A stretch of DNA of 64,000 bases from Halomonas sp. SSL-5 (lineage in GTDB: Bacteria; Pseudomonadota; Gammaproteobacteria; Pseudomonadales; Halomonadaceae): assembly GCF_030708455.1 (NCBI RefSeq), contig NZ_JAUYWF010000004.1, positions 248,001 to 312,000 on the forward strand. The letters run 5' to 3'. The notes beneath the pieces are model-generated. The model was not told the origin of the DNA, did no database searches, and saw only the letters and a list, made by a program, of their open reading frames with translations. Of this stretch, positions 29,359 through 37,753 are shown piece by piece. How positions within the stretch are numbered: the first letter of the stretch is position 1; each line of letters starts with the position of its first letter. The position numbers and the translations under genes are program-made.

Positions 29359-29766
29359 ATGCCCAACAAGGCCCCCACCATCGTGCGTGAGATCATGTCC
29401 CGCGACTGCTATCGGGTCACCGCCAGGACCTCGGTCTCGACGCTGGCCGAAGGCCTCTCGCTGCACCGGCTGCCCGGCGTGCCGGTGGTCGACGATCGCG
29501 ACCACCTCATCGGCTTCATCTCCGAGCAGGACGTGATGGGCAAGGTGCTGGAGAGCGCCTATCTCAACGACGAACCCCCGCTGGTCAGCGACCTGATGCG
29601 CCACGAGGTGCTCTCGGTGTCGCCCACCAAGAGCATCACCGACCTGGCCCAGGAGATGCTCGGCAACAAGCCCAAGGTCTACCCGGTCGTGGAGCAGAGC
29701 CGCCTGGTGGGCATCGTGACCCGCCGCGATGTCCTCAACGCCATCCTGCGCATGCGCCATCGTTGA
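29359..29766 (+). CDS. CBS domain-containing protein
   Basis: A 135-residue protein made of a tandem CBS pair: first IVREIMSRDCYRVTARTSVS with PGVPVVDDRDHLIGFISEQD, second VSDLMRHEVLSVSPTKSITD with KVYPVVEQSRLVGIVTRRD. Such pairs form a Bateman module that binds adenosine nucleotides and senses energy state or ionic strength. No other domain is attached, so it probably acts as a free regulatory subunit with an unknown partner. The ATG has an AGGAGACC site. It is followed by two hairpins and then the tRNA gene. Confidence 0.88.
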   Translation: MPNKAPTIVREIMSRDCYRVTARTSVSTLAEGLSLHRLPGVPVVDDRDHLIGFISEQDVMGKVLESAYLNDEPPLVSDLMRHEVLSVSPTKSITDLAQEMLGNKPKVYPVVEQSRLVGIVTRRDVLNAILRMRHR

Positions 29767-29785
29767 GCCGGCTGCCGTCCCCTCG

Positions 29786-29811
29786 CGACGCCCCGCCACC
29801 GCGGGGCGTCG
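29786..29811. terminator. Hairpin after the CBS gene
   Basis: An 11-bp perfect stem (CGACGCCCCGC with its complement at 29801-29811) with loop CACC, 19 bases after the stop. No T-tract follows. Confidence 0.5.
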
Positions 29812-29851
29812 GCGCGTCCGCCACCGCACCCTGAAGGTACAAGCGCTGGAT

Positions 29852-29881
29852 AAAAAGAAGGCCGCCTCGAAGGAGGCGGCC
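29852..29881 (-). terminator. Minus-strand intrinsic terminator with no matching gene
   Basis: A 9-bp stem GGCCGCCTC/GAGGCGGCC (29860-29868 and 29873-29881) flanked on the left by an A-rich tract (29852-29859). This reads as a U-tract only on the minus strand. No minus-strand gene ends just upstream of it. Together with the previous hairpin it occupies part of the 353-base gap between the CBS gene and the tRNA; the remaining bases hold the tRNA promoter. Confidence 0.6.
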
Positions 29882-30078
29882 AAGATGCGATCGAAACTGC
29901 CAGCGGGGCAACAGTGTTAGCGACTGCTATCGCGACTGGCGGTACAAACTCAGACAGCGGCTGCCGAAAAAGTTCGCGACGGGACCGAATTTTTCTTGTC
30001 GCGCCGGACAGAGACCCAAATAAAACAGCCGCTTGGCACCGCCACACCGCCGGGACGGGAAAAACCACCGGAGCGGGC

Positions 30079-30107
30079 TTGCAAGGCTAAGCAGTTGGTT
30101 TTACTAT
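30079..30107 (+). promoter_or_regulatory. Promoter of tRNA-Gly
   Basis: -35 TTGCAA at 30079-30084, a 17-base spacer, and -10 TACTAT at 30102-30107. Predicted start is about 6-10 bases later, just ahead of the mature tRNA 5' end at 30120. Confidence 0.75.
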
Positions 30108-30119
30108 CGAAACCACTTC

Positions 30120-30193
30120 GCGGGCGTAGCTCAATGGTAGAGCAGAAGCTTCCCAAGCTTAAGACGTGGGTTCGATTCCCATCGCCCGCTCCA
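30120..30193 (+). tRNA. glyU: tRNA-Gly(CCC)
   Basis: A 74-base gene with encoded CCA. The acceptor stem GCGGGCG pairs with CGCCCGC. The D arm is GCTC-AATGGTA-GAGC, the anticodon arm GAAGC-TTCCCAA-GCTTA with anticodon CCC, and the T arm TGGGT-TCGATTC-CCATC (outer pairs include one G-T/T-C type irregularity). The top anticodon-stem pair (27-43) is G-A, a mismatch. It closely resembles E. coli glyU. No att-like duplication of its 3' end is visible nearby. Confidence 0.93.
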
Positions 30194-30250
30194 TCGATTC
30201 CTTCCGTGGCCCTACTCCGCCGTTCTCCTCGGGCCACCCTGGTGCGTCCC

Positions 30251-30625
30251 ATGGCCCTGTTCCTGCTGGTCTTCGCCGTCTGTCTGCTGATCTTCGGCGG
30301 CATGGTCGGCGTCCTGCTGCTCTCCGGCACGCCGCGCTTTCGCACCGACCCCGACCAACTGCTCAGGCTCTTCGACCAGGCCCTGGAGGGCCGCGTGAAC
30401 GAGAGCGAATGGAACGCCATCATGGGCTACCCGATCCGTCACGACGACTATCTGGATGGCGTGCGCCGTCGCGCCCAGCGCCTGATGGACGAGCACGGCA
30501 ACCACGGCCGGGCCGCTCGCGGCAGGCCGCTACTGGACGCGACGGGACATGGCGAGCTCGAGGCGCTGCGCGCCCACCTGGCGAGTCGCCAGGCCCTCCG
30601 GGAGCGTTCACGCAGCGTGGAATGA
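30251..30625 (+). CDS. Hypothetical single-span membrane protein
   Basis: A 124-residue protein, start ATG 30251, 58 bases after the tRNA. It begins with one strong membrane helix (residues about 2-24, LFLLVFAVCLLIFGGMVGVL) followed by a hydrophilic cytoplasmic or periplasmic region rich in Arg, Asp and Leu (QLLRLFDQALEGRVNESEWN, and YPIRHDDYLDGVRRRAQRLM). I do not recognise the family. It may be cotranscribed with the tRNA because no terminator separates them. No enzymatic motif is visible. Confidence 0.6.
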   Translation: MALFLLVFAVCLLIFGGMVGVLLLSGTPRFRTDPDQLLRLFDQALEGRVNESEWNAIMGYPIRHDDYLDGVRRRAQRLMDEHGNHGRAARGRPLLDATGHGELEALRAHLASRQALRERSRSVE

Positions 30626-30682
30626 ATCACCCTGCCGCACGGGATAAGATGAGGTTTCACCCGCCTGCCGAGGGAGGCCACC

Positions 30683-31498
30683 ATGCCCAGCGTGATCCGC
30701 CAGATTCCCCTCGATACCGCCACCCGTCACCATGCCCACGACTTTCATCAGGTGGTGATCGGCCTGCGCGGCCGAGCGGAGTTCGAGATCGAAGGGCTGG
30801 GCGGCGCCATATCGGCGCTCTCCGGCTGCATCGTGCCGGCCAACCATGTGCACTACTACGCCGGTACCGGTGACAACCGCCAGCTGATCCTCGATCTTCC
30901 GACCCGGTCCGCCGCCCTGACCGGCCCCCAGCAGCGGCTCTCCCGCCTGTTCGACGCCCCCCGCTTCTTCACCCTGGACGACCCGCTCAAGCGCTACCTG
31001 GAGTTCCTGCTGCTGGAACTCGAACACGCGGCACACGACGCCGAACAGGGCGACCGCCTCGCCGCCACCCTGCTGGGCTGCCTGCACGGCCGCCTGGCCC
31101 GCGATGAACCGACGCCTGCCCCGCGGCTCGACCTGGAGCGGCTCGAGCGATTCATCGAGGCGCATCTTGCCCGCCGCCTGAGCGTCGCCGACCTGGCCCG
31201 GGAGGCGTGCCTGAGCGAGTCGCACTTCCGCGACTGCTTCCGTCAACAGACCGGCCTGACGCCCTGGCAGTTCGTGCGCCGACGGCGCCTGGAGGCCGCC
31301 CGGCGCCTGCTCGACGAGAGCCGACTGCCGCTGGCGGAGATCGCCGCCCTCACCGGCTTCAGCACCCAGAGTGCGCTATCCCACGCCTGCCGCGAGGCCT
31401 ATGGCCAGCCGCCGAGCCGCCTGCGTCGGCGCCTGGCCGCCACGCCCCGGCCCGCCGCCGGCGCACCGCACCGAGCCGTCTCGCCGAACACAGATTAA
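30683..31498 (+). CDS. AraC family transcriptional regulator, probable regulator of putP-putA
   Basis: A 271-residue regulator. The N-terminal half is a cupin-like effector domain (HHAHDFHQVVIGLRGRAEFE near residue 15). The C-terminal 100 residues hold the two helix-turn-helix motifs: LSVADLAREACLSESHFRDC (about 173-192) and LPLAEIAALTGFSTQSALSH (about 215-234), followed by the YGQPPSRLRRR end. It lies immediately upstream of putP and putA on the same strand. In Pseudomonas aeruginosa an AraC-family protein, PruR, activates the put genes; by analogy and because the PutA here lacks its own DNA-binding domain, this is the likely proline-responsive activator (inference). Confidence 0.85.
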   Translation: MPSVIRQIPLDTATRHHAHDFHQVVIGLRGRAEFEIEGLGGAISALSGCIVPANHVHYYAGTGDNRQLILDLPTRSAALTGPQQRLSRLFDAPRFFTLDDPLKRYLEFLLLELEHAAHDAEQGDRLAATLLGCLHGRLARDEPTPAPRLDLERLERFIEAHLARRLSVADLAREACLSESHFRDCFRQQTGLTPWQFVRRRRLEAARRLLDESRLPLAEIAALTGFSTQSALSHACREAYGQPPSRLRRRLAATPRPAAGAPHRAVSPNTD

Positions 31499-31865
31499 GA
31501 CAAAAGTCTAACTATTTGACGCCATCGTCGGGCAATTGCCGCGGTTTTCGCAACAACTCCCGCGGAATACATAAGCATCATCGACGCCGGGCACCTACAG
31601 TCAGGAGAAGGCCAGGCTGCAACCGCTTCGCCCTCATGGCGCCGACAAGGCCGGACAGGGGTTCCGGTCCCGAACGCCACACGAACCCACCGACACCACA
31701 GGAGGCCACCACCCGGGAAACACCGCCACCCAGCCTCGGGACATCCCGGCGTGGCGTGATCGACACAACAAGGTCAACAACAAAGCGGTGCCCGACTGCC
31801 GGCCCCTCGGCACTGGCACCAACCACTCGGAGCCAAGCTCCCCCCTGATGAACTGGAGAGTTTTC
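31499..31865 (+). promoter_or_regulatory. Regulatory gap upstream of putP
   Basis: 367 bases without a convincing gene. Near its left end are two palindromic bits (GGCAATTGCC) and CCGCGG repeats flanking TTTTCGCAACAACTC, with a possible -10 (TACATA) shortly after. These are plausible operator and promoter parts for putP-putA but too weak to define a site. A ribosome site GGAGAG lies six bases before the putP ATG. Confidence 0.35.
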
Positions 31866-33356
31866 ATGGAAACTGGTGTATGGATCAGCCTGATGGGCTA
31901 CTTCGTACTCATGATCGCCATCGGCGTTTATGCGATGCAGAAGGCCACCTCGTCCTCCGAGGACTACATGCTGGGGGGACGCGGCCTGAGCCCCAAGGTG
32001 GCCGCGCTATCCGCCGGGGCCTCGGACATGAGCGGCTGGCTGCTGCTGGGGCTGCCCGGGGCGCTGTTCGTGTCGGGACTCGGCTCGGCCTGGATCGGCA
32101 TCGGCCTGCTGGTGGGGGCCTTCTTCAACTGGACCCTGGTCGCCCCGCGTCTGCGTGAGCAGACCGTCCACTACGGCAATGCGATCACCATTCCCGAGTT
32201 CCTGGCCAACCGGTTTCCGACCCGCGCGCTGTCGCTGAGGACGGTGTCGGCCATCGTCATCGTGGTGTTCTTCGCGGTCTACACCGCTTCGGGCCTGGTG
32301 GCGGGCGGCAAGCTGTTCGAGAGCGCCTTCGCCGGAATATTCAACATCGGCGGCATGAGCGACTACGCATCGGGCGTCGTCATCACCCTGGGCATCGTGC
32401 TGGTCTACACCGTCATCGGCGGCTTCCTGGCCGTCAGCCTGACCGACTTCGTGCAGGGCTGCATCATGATGCTGGCGCTGGTGATCATGCCGGCGGTAGT
32501 GCTCTTCGGCGAGGGCGGCGGCGGCTACTCCCAGGCCTCACAGACGCTCAACGAGGTGGACCCCACCCTGCTCACCTGGACCGAGGGGCTGACCATCGTC
32601 GGCTGGCTGTCGGCGGTGACCTGGGGGCTGGGCTACTTCGGCCAGCCGCACATTATCGTGCGCTTCATGGCCATCCGCAGCCTCAAGGAGGTTCCGATCG
32701 CACGCAACATCGGCATGTCCTGGATGGCCATCTCGCTGATCGGCGCCGTGTCGCTGGGCATCTTCGGCCGGGCCTACGCCGTGCGCAACGGCATGAACGT
32801 CGAGGACCCGGAGACCATCTTCATCATCCTCGCCGACCTGCTGTTCCACCCGCTGATCACCGGCTTCCTCTACGCCGCGCTGCTGGCGGCGATCATGAGC
32901 ACCATTTCCAGCCAGCTTCTGGTCTCTTCCTCGTCGCTGACCGAGGACTTCTACCGGCTCTTCCTGCGCAAGCAGGCGTCGGACAAGGAGACGGTCGCGG
33001 TCGGCCGCATCTGCGTGGTGCTGGTGGGCATCGTCGCCGTGATCATCGCCTCCAATCCCGATTCCCAGGTCCTGGCCCTGGTCAGCAACGCCTGGGCAGG
33101 CTTCGGCTCGGCCTTCGGTCCCCTGATCATCCTCTCGCTGATGTGGCCGCGCACCAACGGCGCCGGCGCCATCGCCGGCATGGTGGTCGGTGCCCTCACC
33201 GTGATGATCTGGATCTCGCTGGGCTGGAACGGCTCCTTCATGGGCGGGCCCGGCGTCTACGAGATCATCCCCGGCTTCATCGCCGCCTGGGTGGCCATCA
33301 TGGTGGTGAGCCTCGCCACCGCCGATGCCGGTGAATATCAGCATATCGCGCGCTAG
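31866..33356 (+). CDS. putP: Sodium/proline symporter
   Basis: A sodium:solute symporter of 496 residues with about 13 helices that imports proline with Na+. Close to E. coli PutP in key places: ALSAGASDMSGWLLLGLPGA (about residues 47-66, including the Na+-binding Ser region), GGFLAVSLTDFVQGCIMML, WGLGYFGQPHIIVRFMAI and SSQLLVSSSSLTEDFYR. The ATG at 31866 is chosen for its GGAGAG site; an in-frame ATG six codons earlier is less well placed. putA follows after 79 bases. In a halophile proline is both osmolyte and carbon source, so control of this unit probably responds to both (inference). Confidence 0.95.
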   Translation: METGVWISLMGYFVLMIAIGVYAMQKATSSSEDYMLGGRGLSPKVAALSAGASDMSGWLLLGLPGALFVSGLGSAWIGIGLLVGAFFNWTLVAPRLREQTVHYGNAITIPEFLANRFPTRALSLRTVSAIVIVVFFAVYTASGLVAGGKLFESAFAGIFNIGGMSDYASGVVITLGIVLVYTVIGGFLAVSLTDFVQGCIMMLALVIMPAVVLFGEGGGGYSQASQTLNEVDPTLLTWTEGLTIVGWLSAVTWGLGYFGQPHIIVRFMAIRSLKEVPIARNIGMSWMAISLIGAVSLGIFGRAYAVRNGMNVEDPETIFIILADLLFHPLITGFLYAALLAAIMSTISSQLLVSSSSLTEDFYRLFLRKQASDKETVAVGRICVVLVGIVAVIIASNPDSQVLALVSNAWAGFGSAFGPLIILSLMWPRTNGAGAIAGMVVGALTVMIWISLGWNGSFMGGPGVYEIIPGFIAAWVAIMVVSLATADAGEYQHIAR

Positions 33357-33435
33357 GTCAGTACCGAGATCCCACGCTGAACCAAGCAACGTCATGTGGC
33401 CCCGCTCGCGGGGCCACTTGCAGGAGAGATCAACC

Positions 33436-36400
33436 ATGAACCACGCCAACCCGGGTCCCCAGCAGGTCGAGAACGCCCTACGAGCGCGCATCCGCGACCA
33501 CTATTCGATCGATGAGGCCAGCGTACTGAAGGGGCTGCTGGAGCAGCTCCGGCTCTCCGAGGAGGAGCGCCGCCGGATCGCCGAGGCCGGCGCCGGCTAC
33601 GTGGCACGCGTGCGCAAGGACACCTCCCCCTCGATGATGGAGGCGTTCCTGGCCGAGTACGGGCTCTCCACCGCCGAGGGCGTCGGCCTGATGTGCCTCG
33701 CCGAGGCCCTGCTGCGGGTCCCCGATGCCGAGACCATCGACGATCTGATCCACGACAAGATCGAACCGTCGGACTGGGGCGCCCACCTGGGCAAGTCCTC
33801 GTCGTCGATGGTCAACGCCTCGACCTGGGCGCTGATGCTCACCGGCAAGGTGCTCGACGACGATCCCAAGGGCCCGGTGCGCGCGCTGCGCGGCCTGGTG
33901 CGCCGCATGGGCGAGCCCGTGGTACGCACCGCGGTGGGCCAGTCGATGCGCATCCTCGGCCGCCAGTTCGTGCTCGGCCAGACCATCGAGGAGGGCATGA
34001 AGAACGCCCGCGAGCTCGAGAAGCAGGGCTACACCTACTCCTACGACATGCTCGGCGAGGCGGCGCGCACCGACGACGATGCGCAGCGCTATCACCAGGC
34101 CTACGCCGCGGCGATCGAAGCGATCGCCAAGCAGGCCCAGGGCGACGTGCGCGGCAGCCCCGGCATCTCGGTGAAGCTCTCGGCGCTGCATCCGCGCTAT
34201 GAGACCACCCATCGCGAGACCGTGATGGAGGTGCTGGTGCCACGCGCCAAGGAGCTGGTGCAGCAGGCGGCCAGGGCCAACATAGGCTTCAACATCGACG
34301 CCGAGGAGCAGGACCGCCTGGACCTGTCGCTGGACGTGATCGAGGCGCTGATGGCCGACCCCAGCCTCGACGGATGGGACGGCTTCGGGGTCGTGGTGCA
34401 GGCCTACGGCCGCCGCGCCGGGCCGGTGATCGAGGCGCTCTACGATCTCGCCGAGCGCCTCGATCGGCGCATCATGGTGCGCCTGGTCAAGGGCGCCTAC
34501 TGGGACACCGAGATCAAGCTGGCCCAGGAGATGGGTGTGGAGACCTTCCCGGTCTTCACCCGCAAGGTCAACACCGACGTCAGCTACATGGCCTGCGCGC
34601 GGCTGCTGCTGGATCGCCGCGACCGCATCTACCCGCAGTTCGCCACCCACAACGCCCACACCTGCGCCGCCATCGTCGCCATGGCCGGCGACGACAAGGA
34701 CAGCTACGAGTTCCAGCGCCTCCACGGCATGGGCGAGTCGCTGCACCATATCGTCAAGCAGACCGAAGGCACCCACTGCCGCCTCTACGCCCCGGTGGGC
34801 GCCCACCGCGACCTGCTCGCCTACCTGGTGCGCCGCCTGCTGGAGAACGGCGCCAACTCCTCCTTCGTCAACCAGGTAGTGGACGACTCGATTCCCCCGA
34901 GCGAGGTAGCCCGGGACCCGGTGGCCGGCCTGCTCGAGCTGGGCGATGCCATCTCAAGCCCCATGATCCGCCAGCCCGGCGAGCTGTTCGCCCCCGAGCG
35001 CAGGAACTCCCGCGGCTACCGGATCAATGAGCCCGCCTCCATCCTGCCGCTGCTGGCGGCCCGCGAGACATTCGCCGACGCCACCTGGACCGCCGGCCCC
35101 ATGCTGGCCGGCAGCCCCGCGCCCCGGGGCGAGGCGCGCGACGCCCTCTCCCCCGCCGACACCTCACGCGTGGTCGGCAAGGTCCACGAGGCCACGCCTG
35201 AGGAGGTCGCGGCCGCCCTCGACGCCGCCGAGGCGGGCTTCAAGGAATGGTCGGCCAAGCCCGTCGCCGAACGCGCCGCGGTGCTGCGCCGCACCGCCGA
35301 CCTCTACGAGGAGCACATCGCCGAGCTGACGGTGATCTGCACCCGCGAGGCCGGCAAGATGATGTTCGATGGCATCGCCGAGGTACGCGAGGCGGTCGAC
35401 TTCCTGCGCTACTACGCCAACGAGGGCGAGCGGCTGGAGGCGGAGGAGCCCGGCAGCGCCCGCGGCATCTTCGTCTGCATCAGCCCCTGGAACTTCCCGC
35501 TGGCCATCTTCACCGGCCAGATCGCCGCGGCCCTGGCGGCCGGCAATGCGGTGCTCGCCAAGCCCGCCGAGCAGACACCCATGATCGCCGCACGGGCCGT
35601 CGAGCTGATGCGCGAGGCCGGCCTGCCCGAGGCGGCGCTGCAGTTGCTGCCCGGCGACGGCCCCACCGTGGGCGCGCCGCTGACCGGGGATCCGCGCATC
35701 GCCGGGGTCTGCTTCACCGGCTCCACCGAGGTGGCGCAGATCATCCACAAGACCCTGGCACAGAACGCCGGCCCGGATGCCATCCTGATCGCCGAGACCG
35801 GCGGCCTCAACGCCATGATCGTGGACTCCACGGCGCTCACCGAGCAGGCGGTTCGCGACATCCTGATCTCCTCCTTCCAGTCGGCCGGCCAGCGTTGCTC
35901 GGCGCTGCGCATGCTGTATGTCCAGGAGGAGGCGCGCGAGCGGCTACTGCACATGCTCGACGGCGCCATGGATGCGCTGACCATCGGCGACCCCTGGAAC
36001 ACCGACACCGACGTCTCGCCGGTGATCGACGCCGAGGCCCAGGCCGACATCGGCGCCTATGTGGCGGAGAAGAAGAAGGCGGGCAAGGTATTGAAGACGC
36101 TGCCCGCGCCGGACGTCGGCACCTTCGTTACCCCGGCCGTGATCGAGGTCGGCGGGATCGAGGAGCTCGAGCGCGAGATCTTCGGCCCGGTGCTGCACGT
36201 GGCCACCTTCAAGGCGCGCGACATCGACAGGGTGGTCGATGCGATCAACGATCGCGGCTACGGCCTCACCTTCGGCCTGCACACCCGCATCGACGACCGC
36301 GTGCAGCAGATCGTCGAGCGCATCCACGTCGGCAACATCTACGTCAACCGCAACCAGATCGGCGCCATCGTCGGCTCCCAGCCCTTCGGCGGCGAAGGGC

Positions 36401-37101
36401 TCTCCGGCACCGGGCCCAAGGCGGGCGGCCCGCTCTACGTCAACCGCTTCCGGCGCACCGCCCAGGAGGAACGTCTGGAGGCGCCCGCGGGCGATGCACT
36501 GAGCCGGGAGACGCTGCAGTCGGCCCTGAACGGCCTCGACGCCCGCAACTGGGCGGCGCGGCCGGATCGCGTGGAGGTGCTGCGTCGTGCGCTCTCCGGC
36601 AAGGGCGGGGTGATCCGCAAGGCACTGGCCGAGACCGCGGCGCTGGACATGACACCCCAGACGCTGCCCGGCCCGACCGGTGAGAGCAACCGCCTGTCGA
36701 TGTACCCGAAGGGCATGGTGCTGTGTCTCGGCCCGACCCTGGAGATCGCCATCGCCCAGGCGGTGCAGGCGCTGGGCTGCGGTTCCCCGGCGCTGGTGGT
36801 GGCCCCGGGGGCGAGCCAGGCGGTCCGACCGCTGATCGAGGCGGGGGCGCCGGTCGCAGGCCTCGACGGCAGCGTCGAAGCCGAGACGCTGACCGAGCTC
36901 GGCGGCATCGTCAGCGTCGCCGCGGCCGGTTCAGGCGACTGGACACGGGCGCTGCGCATCGCCCTGGCCAGGCGCGAGGGCGCCATCGTGCCCCTGGAGA
37001 CCCAGGTCATCGCCCCGGAGCGCTACGTGGTGGAGCGCCACCTGTGCATCGACACCACCGCCGCCGGGGGCAACGCCAGCCTGTTGGCCACGGCCGAGTA
37101 G
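33436..37101 (+). CDS. putA: Bifunctional proline dehydrogenase / P5C dehydrogenase, without DNA-binding domain
   Basis: Oxidises proline to glutamate via pyrroline-5-carboxylate, with channelling between two active sites. The 1221-residue product has an FAD proline dehydrogenase barrel (about 150-480; ISVKLSALHPRYE, MVRLVKGAYWDTEIKLAQ, LYAPVGAHRDLLAYLVRRLL). The aldehyde dehydrogenase domain follows (about 540-990) with SPWNFPLAIFTGQ, FTGSTEVAQII and catalytic Cys in SAGQRCSALRML. A C-terminal ALDH-like domain comes last (about 1060-1200), as in type B PutA. The N-terminus begins directly with the arm domain; the ribbon-helix-helix repressor domain of E. coli PutA is absent, so it cannot autorepress. 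Start ATG 33436 follows AGGAGAG. Confidence 0.96.
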   Translation: MNHANPGPQQVENALRARIRDHYSIDEASVLKGLLEQLRLSEEERRRIAEAGAGYVARVRKDTSPSMMEAFLAEYGLSTAEGVGLMCLAEALLRVPDAETIDDLIHDKIEPSDWGAHLGKSSSSMVNASTWALMLTGKVLDDDPKGPVRALRGLVRRMGEPVVRTAVGQSMRILGRQFVLGQTIEEGMKNARELEKQGYTYSYDMLGEAARTDDDAQRYHQAYAAAIEAIAKQAQGDVRGSPGISVKLSALHPRYETTHRETVMEVLVPRAKELVQQAARANIGFNIDAEEQDRLDLSLDVIEALMADPSLDGWDGFGVVVQAYGRRAGPVIEALYDLAERLDRRIMVRLVKGAYWDTEIKLAQEMGVETFPVFTRKVNTDVSYMACARLLLDRRDRIYPQFATHNAHTCAAIVAMAGDDKDSYEFQRLHGMGESLHHIVKQTEGTHCRLYAPVGAHRDLLAYLVRRLLENGANSSFVNQVVDDSIPPSEVARDPVAGLLELGDAISSPMIRQPGELFAPERRNSRGYRINEPASILPLLAARETFADATWTAGPMLAGSPAPRGEARDALSPADTSRVVGKVHEATPEEVAAALDAAEAGFKEWSAKPVAERAAVLRRTADLYEEHIAELTVICTREAGKMMFDGIAEVREAVDFLRYYANEGERLEAEEPGSARGIFVCISPWNFPLAIFTGQIAAALAAGNAVLAKPAEQTPMIAARAVELMREAGLPEAALQLLPGDGPTVGAPLTGDPRIAGVCFTGSTEVAQIIHKTLAQNAGPDAILIAETGGLNAMIVDSTALTEQAVRDILISSFQSAGQRCSALRMLYVQEEARERLLHMLDGAMDALTIGDPWNTDTDVSPVIDAEAQADIGAYVAEKKKAGKVLKTLPAPDVGTFVTPAVIEVGGIEELEREIFGPVLHVATFKARDIDRVVDAINDRGYGLTFGLHTRIDDRVQQIVERIHVGNIYVNRNQIGAIVGSQPFGGEGLSGTGPKAGGPLYVNRFRRTAQEERLEAPAGDALSRETLQSALNGLDARNWAARPDRVEVLRRALSGKGGVIRKALAETAALDMTPQTLPGPTGESNRLSMYPKGMVLCLGPTLEIAIAQAVQALGCGSPALVVAPGASQAVRPLIEAGAPVAGLDGSVEAETLTELGGIVSVAAAGSGDWTRALRIALARREGAIVPLETQVIAPERYVVERHLCIDTTAAGGNASLLATAE

Positions 37102-37179
37102 GCCGAGCAAGTCGGCGCGAGGCCCCCCTCGCGTCACCCCACCCTCAGCAGGCAGGCCCTTACCCGCCCTTACCCACCA

Positions 37180-37210
37180 GCAGGCCGCCCTCGGGCGGCC
37201 TGCGACGTTT
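37180..37210 (+). terminator. Terminator after putA
   Basis: A 10-bp stem GCAGGCCGCC/GGCGGCCTGC (37180-37189, 37194-37203) with loop CTCG followed by GACGTTT. It may also serve the convergent small gene ending at 37224. Confidence 0.7.
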
Positions 37211-37223
37211 CTGCAGGAAGGCA

Positions 37224-37505
37224 TCAACCGGCGAGCGTCCGCCATGCCAGCAGCAGGGTGAAGGCGACCAGCGCACCCAGCCGCCAGGCCGGCGACGGCA
37301 CTCGCCCGCCCCTCTCCATCACCAGCGGCGCGGCGAAGGCCGCCCCCAGGATGGCGGCCCCCAACAGGACCAGTGGCAGCCGCAGCGCCATGGGCAGGGC
37401 GGCGATCAACTGCGGCTCGAGCAGCAGCCACACCCCCAGGCCGGCGGCCAGCAACAGCCCCGCCAGGGTCAGTCGGCTCTCGTCCCGCGGGCTCGCGTCT
37501 CCCAT
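37224..37505 (-). CDS. Small three-helix membrane protein, unrecognised
   Basis: A 93-residue protein with hydrophobic stretches at about 13-30, 38-57 and 76-91 and short polar links, so an inner-membrane protein. The ATG at 37505 (MGDASPRDESRLTLAGLL) has an excellent GGAGGAG site, which fixes the start; the open frame runs further upstream to 37619 but without a ribosome site. It is convergent with putA and divergent from ompW. Family and function not recognised. Confidence 0.65.
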   Translation of the reverse strand: MGDASPRDESRLTLAGLLLAAGLGVWLLLEPQLIAALPMALRLPLVLLGAAILGAAFAAPLVMERGGRVPSPAWRLGALVAFTLLLAWRTLAG

Positions 37506-37655
37506 CCCGGCTCCTCCATGGTTCGTCCCCCCGTAAGTGAAGCCGATAGCGGCGAGTTCGGCGACCTGTCGCGATGCAGCGACACCGATGAACGGCGAGC
37601 CGCTCGACACGGGCGGCACCCAGGGGGTGGCACTTCACCGCACTGCGTCATTCTC

Positions 37656-37669
37656 TTGCCCTGGATCAA
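37656..37669 (+). promoter_or_regulatory. FNR/Anr-type binding site upstream of ompW
   Basis: TTGCC-CTGG-ATCAA, matching the FNR/Anr consensus TTGAT-N4-ATCAA at nine of ten positions counted with TTG and ATCAA fixed (one or two mismatches depending on consensus). Its centre is 41.5 bases before the start predicted from the -10 at 37692-37697, the class II activator position. Confidence 0.7.
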
Positions 37670-37691
37670 TTCAAGTATCGGGAGCGGCGGC

Positions 37692-37697
37692 TACACT
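37692..37697 (+). promoter_or_regulatory. -10 element of ompW
   Basis: TACACT, 23 bases after the FNR-like site, with a predicted start near 37704 and a 50-base leader to the ATG. No good -35 hexamer is present, as expected when an activator sits at -41.5. Confidence 0.6.
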
Positions 37698-37753
37698 GAA
37701 CTTATCTTCCCATGCGGCGTCGTGCCGCACCCGAGCCAGCAGGAGCCGACACC

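Noticed and set aside
30120..30193. tRNA-Gly as an integration site for an island
   Set aside because: No repeat of its 3' end and no integrase nearby, and the flanking genes have normal base composition; the low-GC cassette is 31 kb away.
29950..30423. A 157-codon minus-strand frame across tRNA-Gly
   Set aside because: It is antisense to the tRNA and to the gene at 30251; no ribosome site or protein-like pattern.
31780..31830. A sigma-54 type promoter (TGGCAC) upstream of putP
   Set aside because: A TGGCAC is present but the matching TTGC element at the right distance is not.
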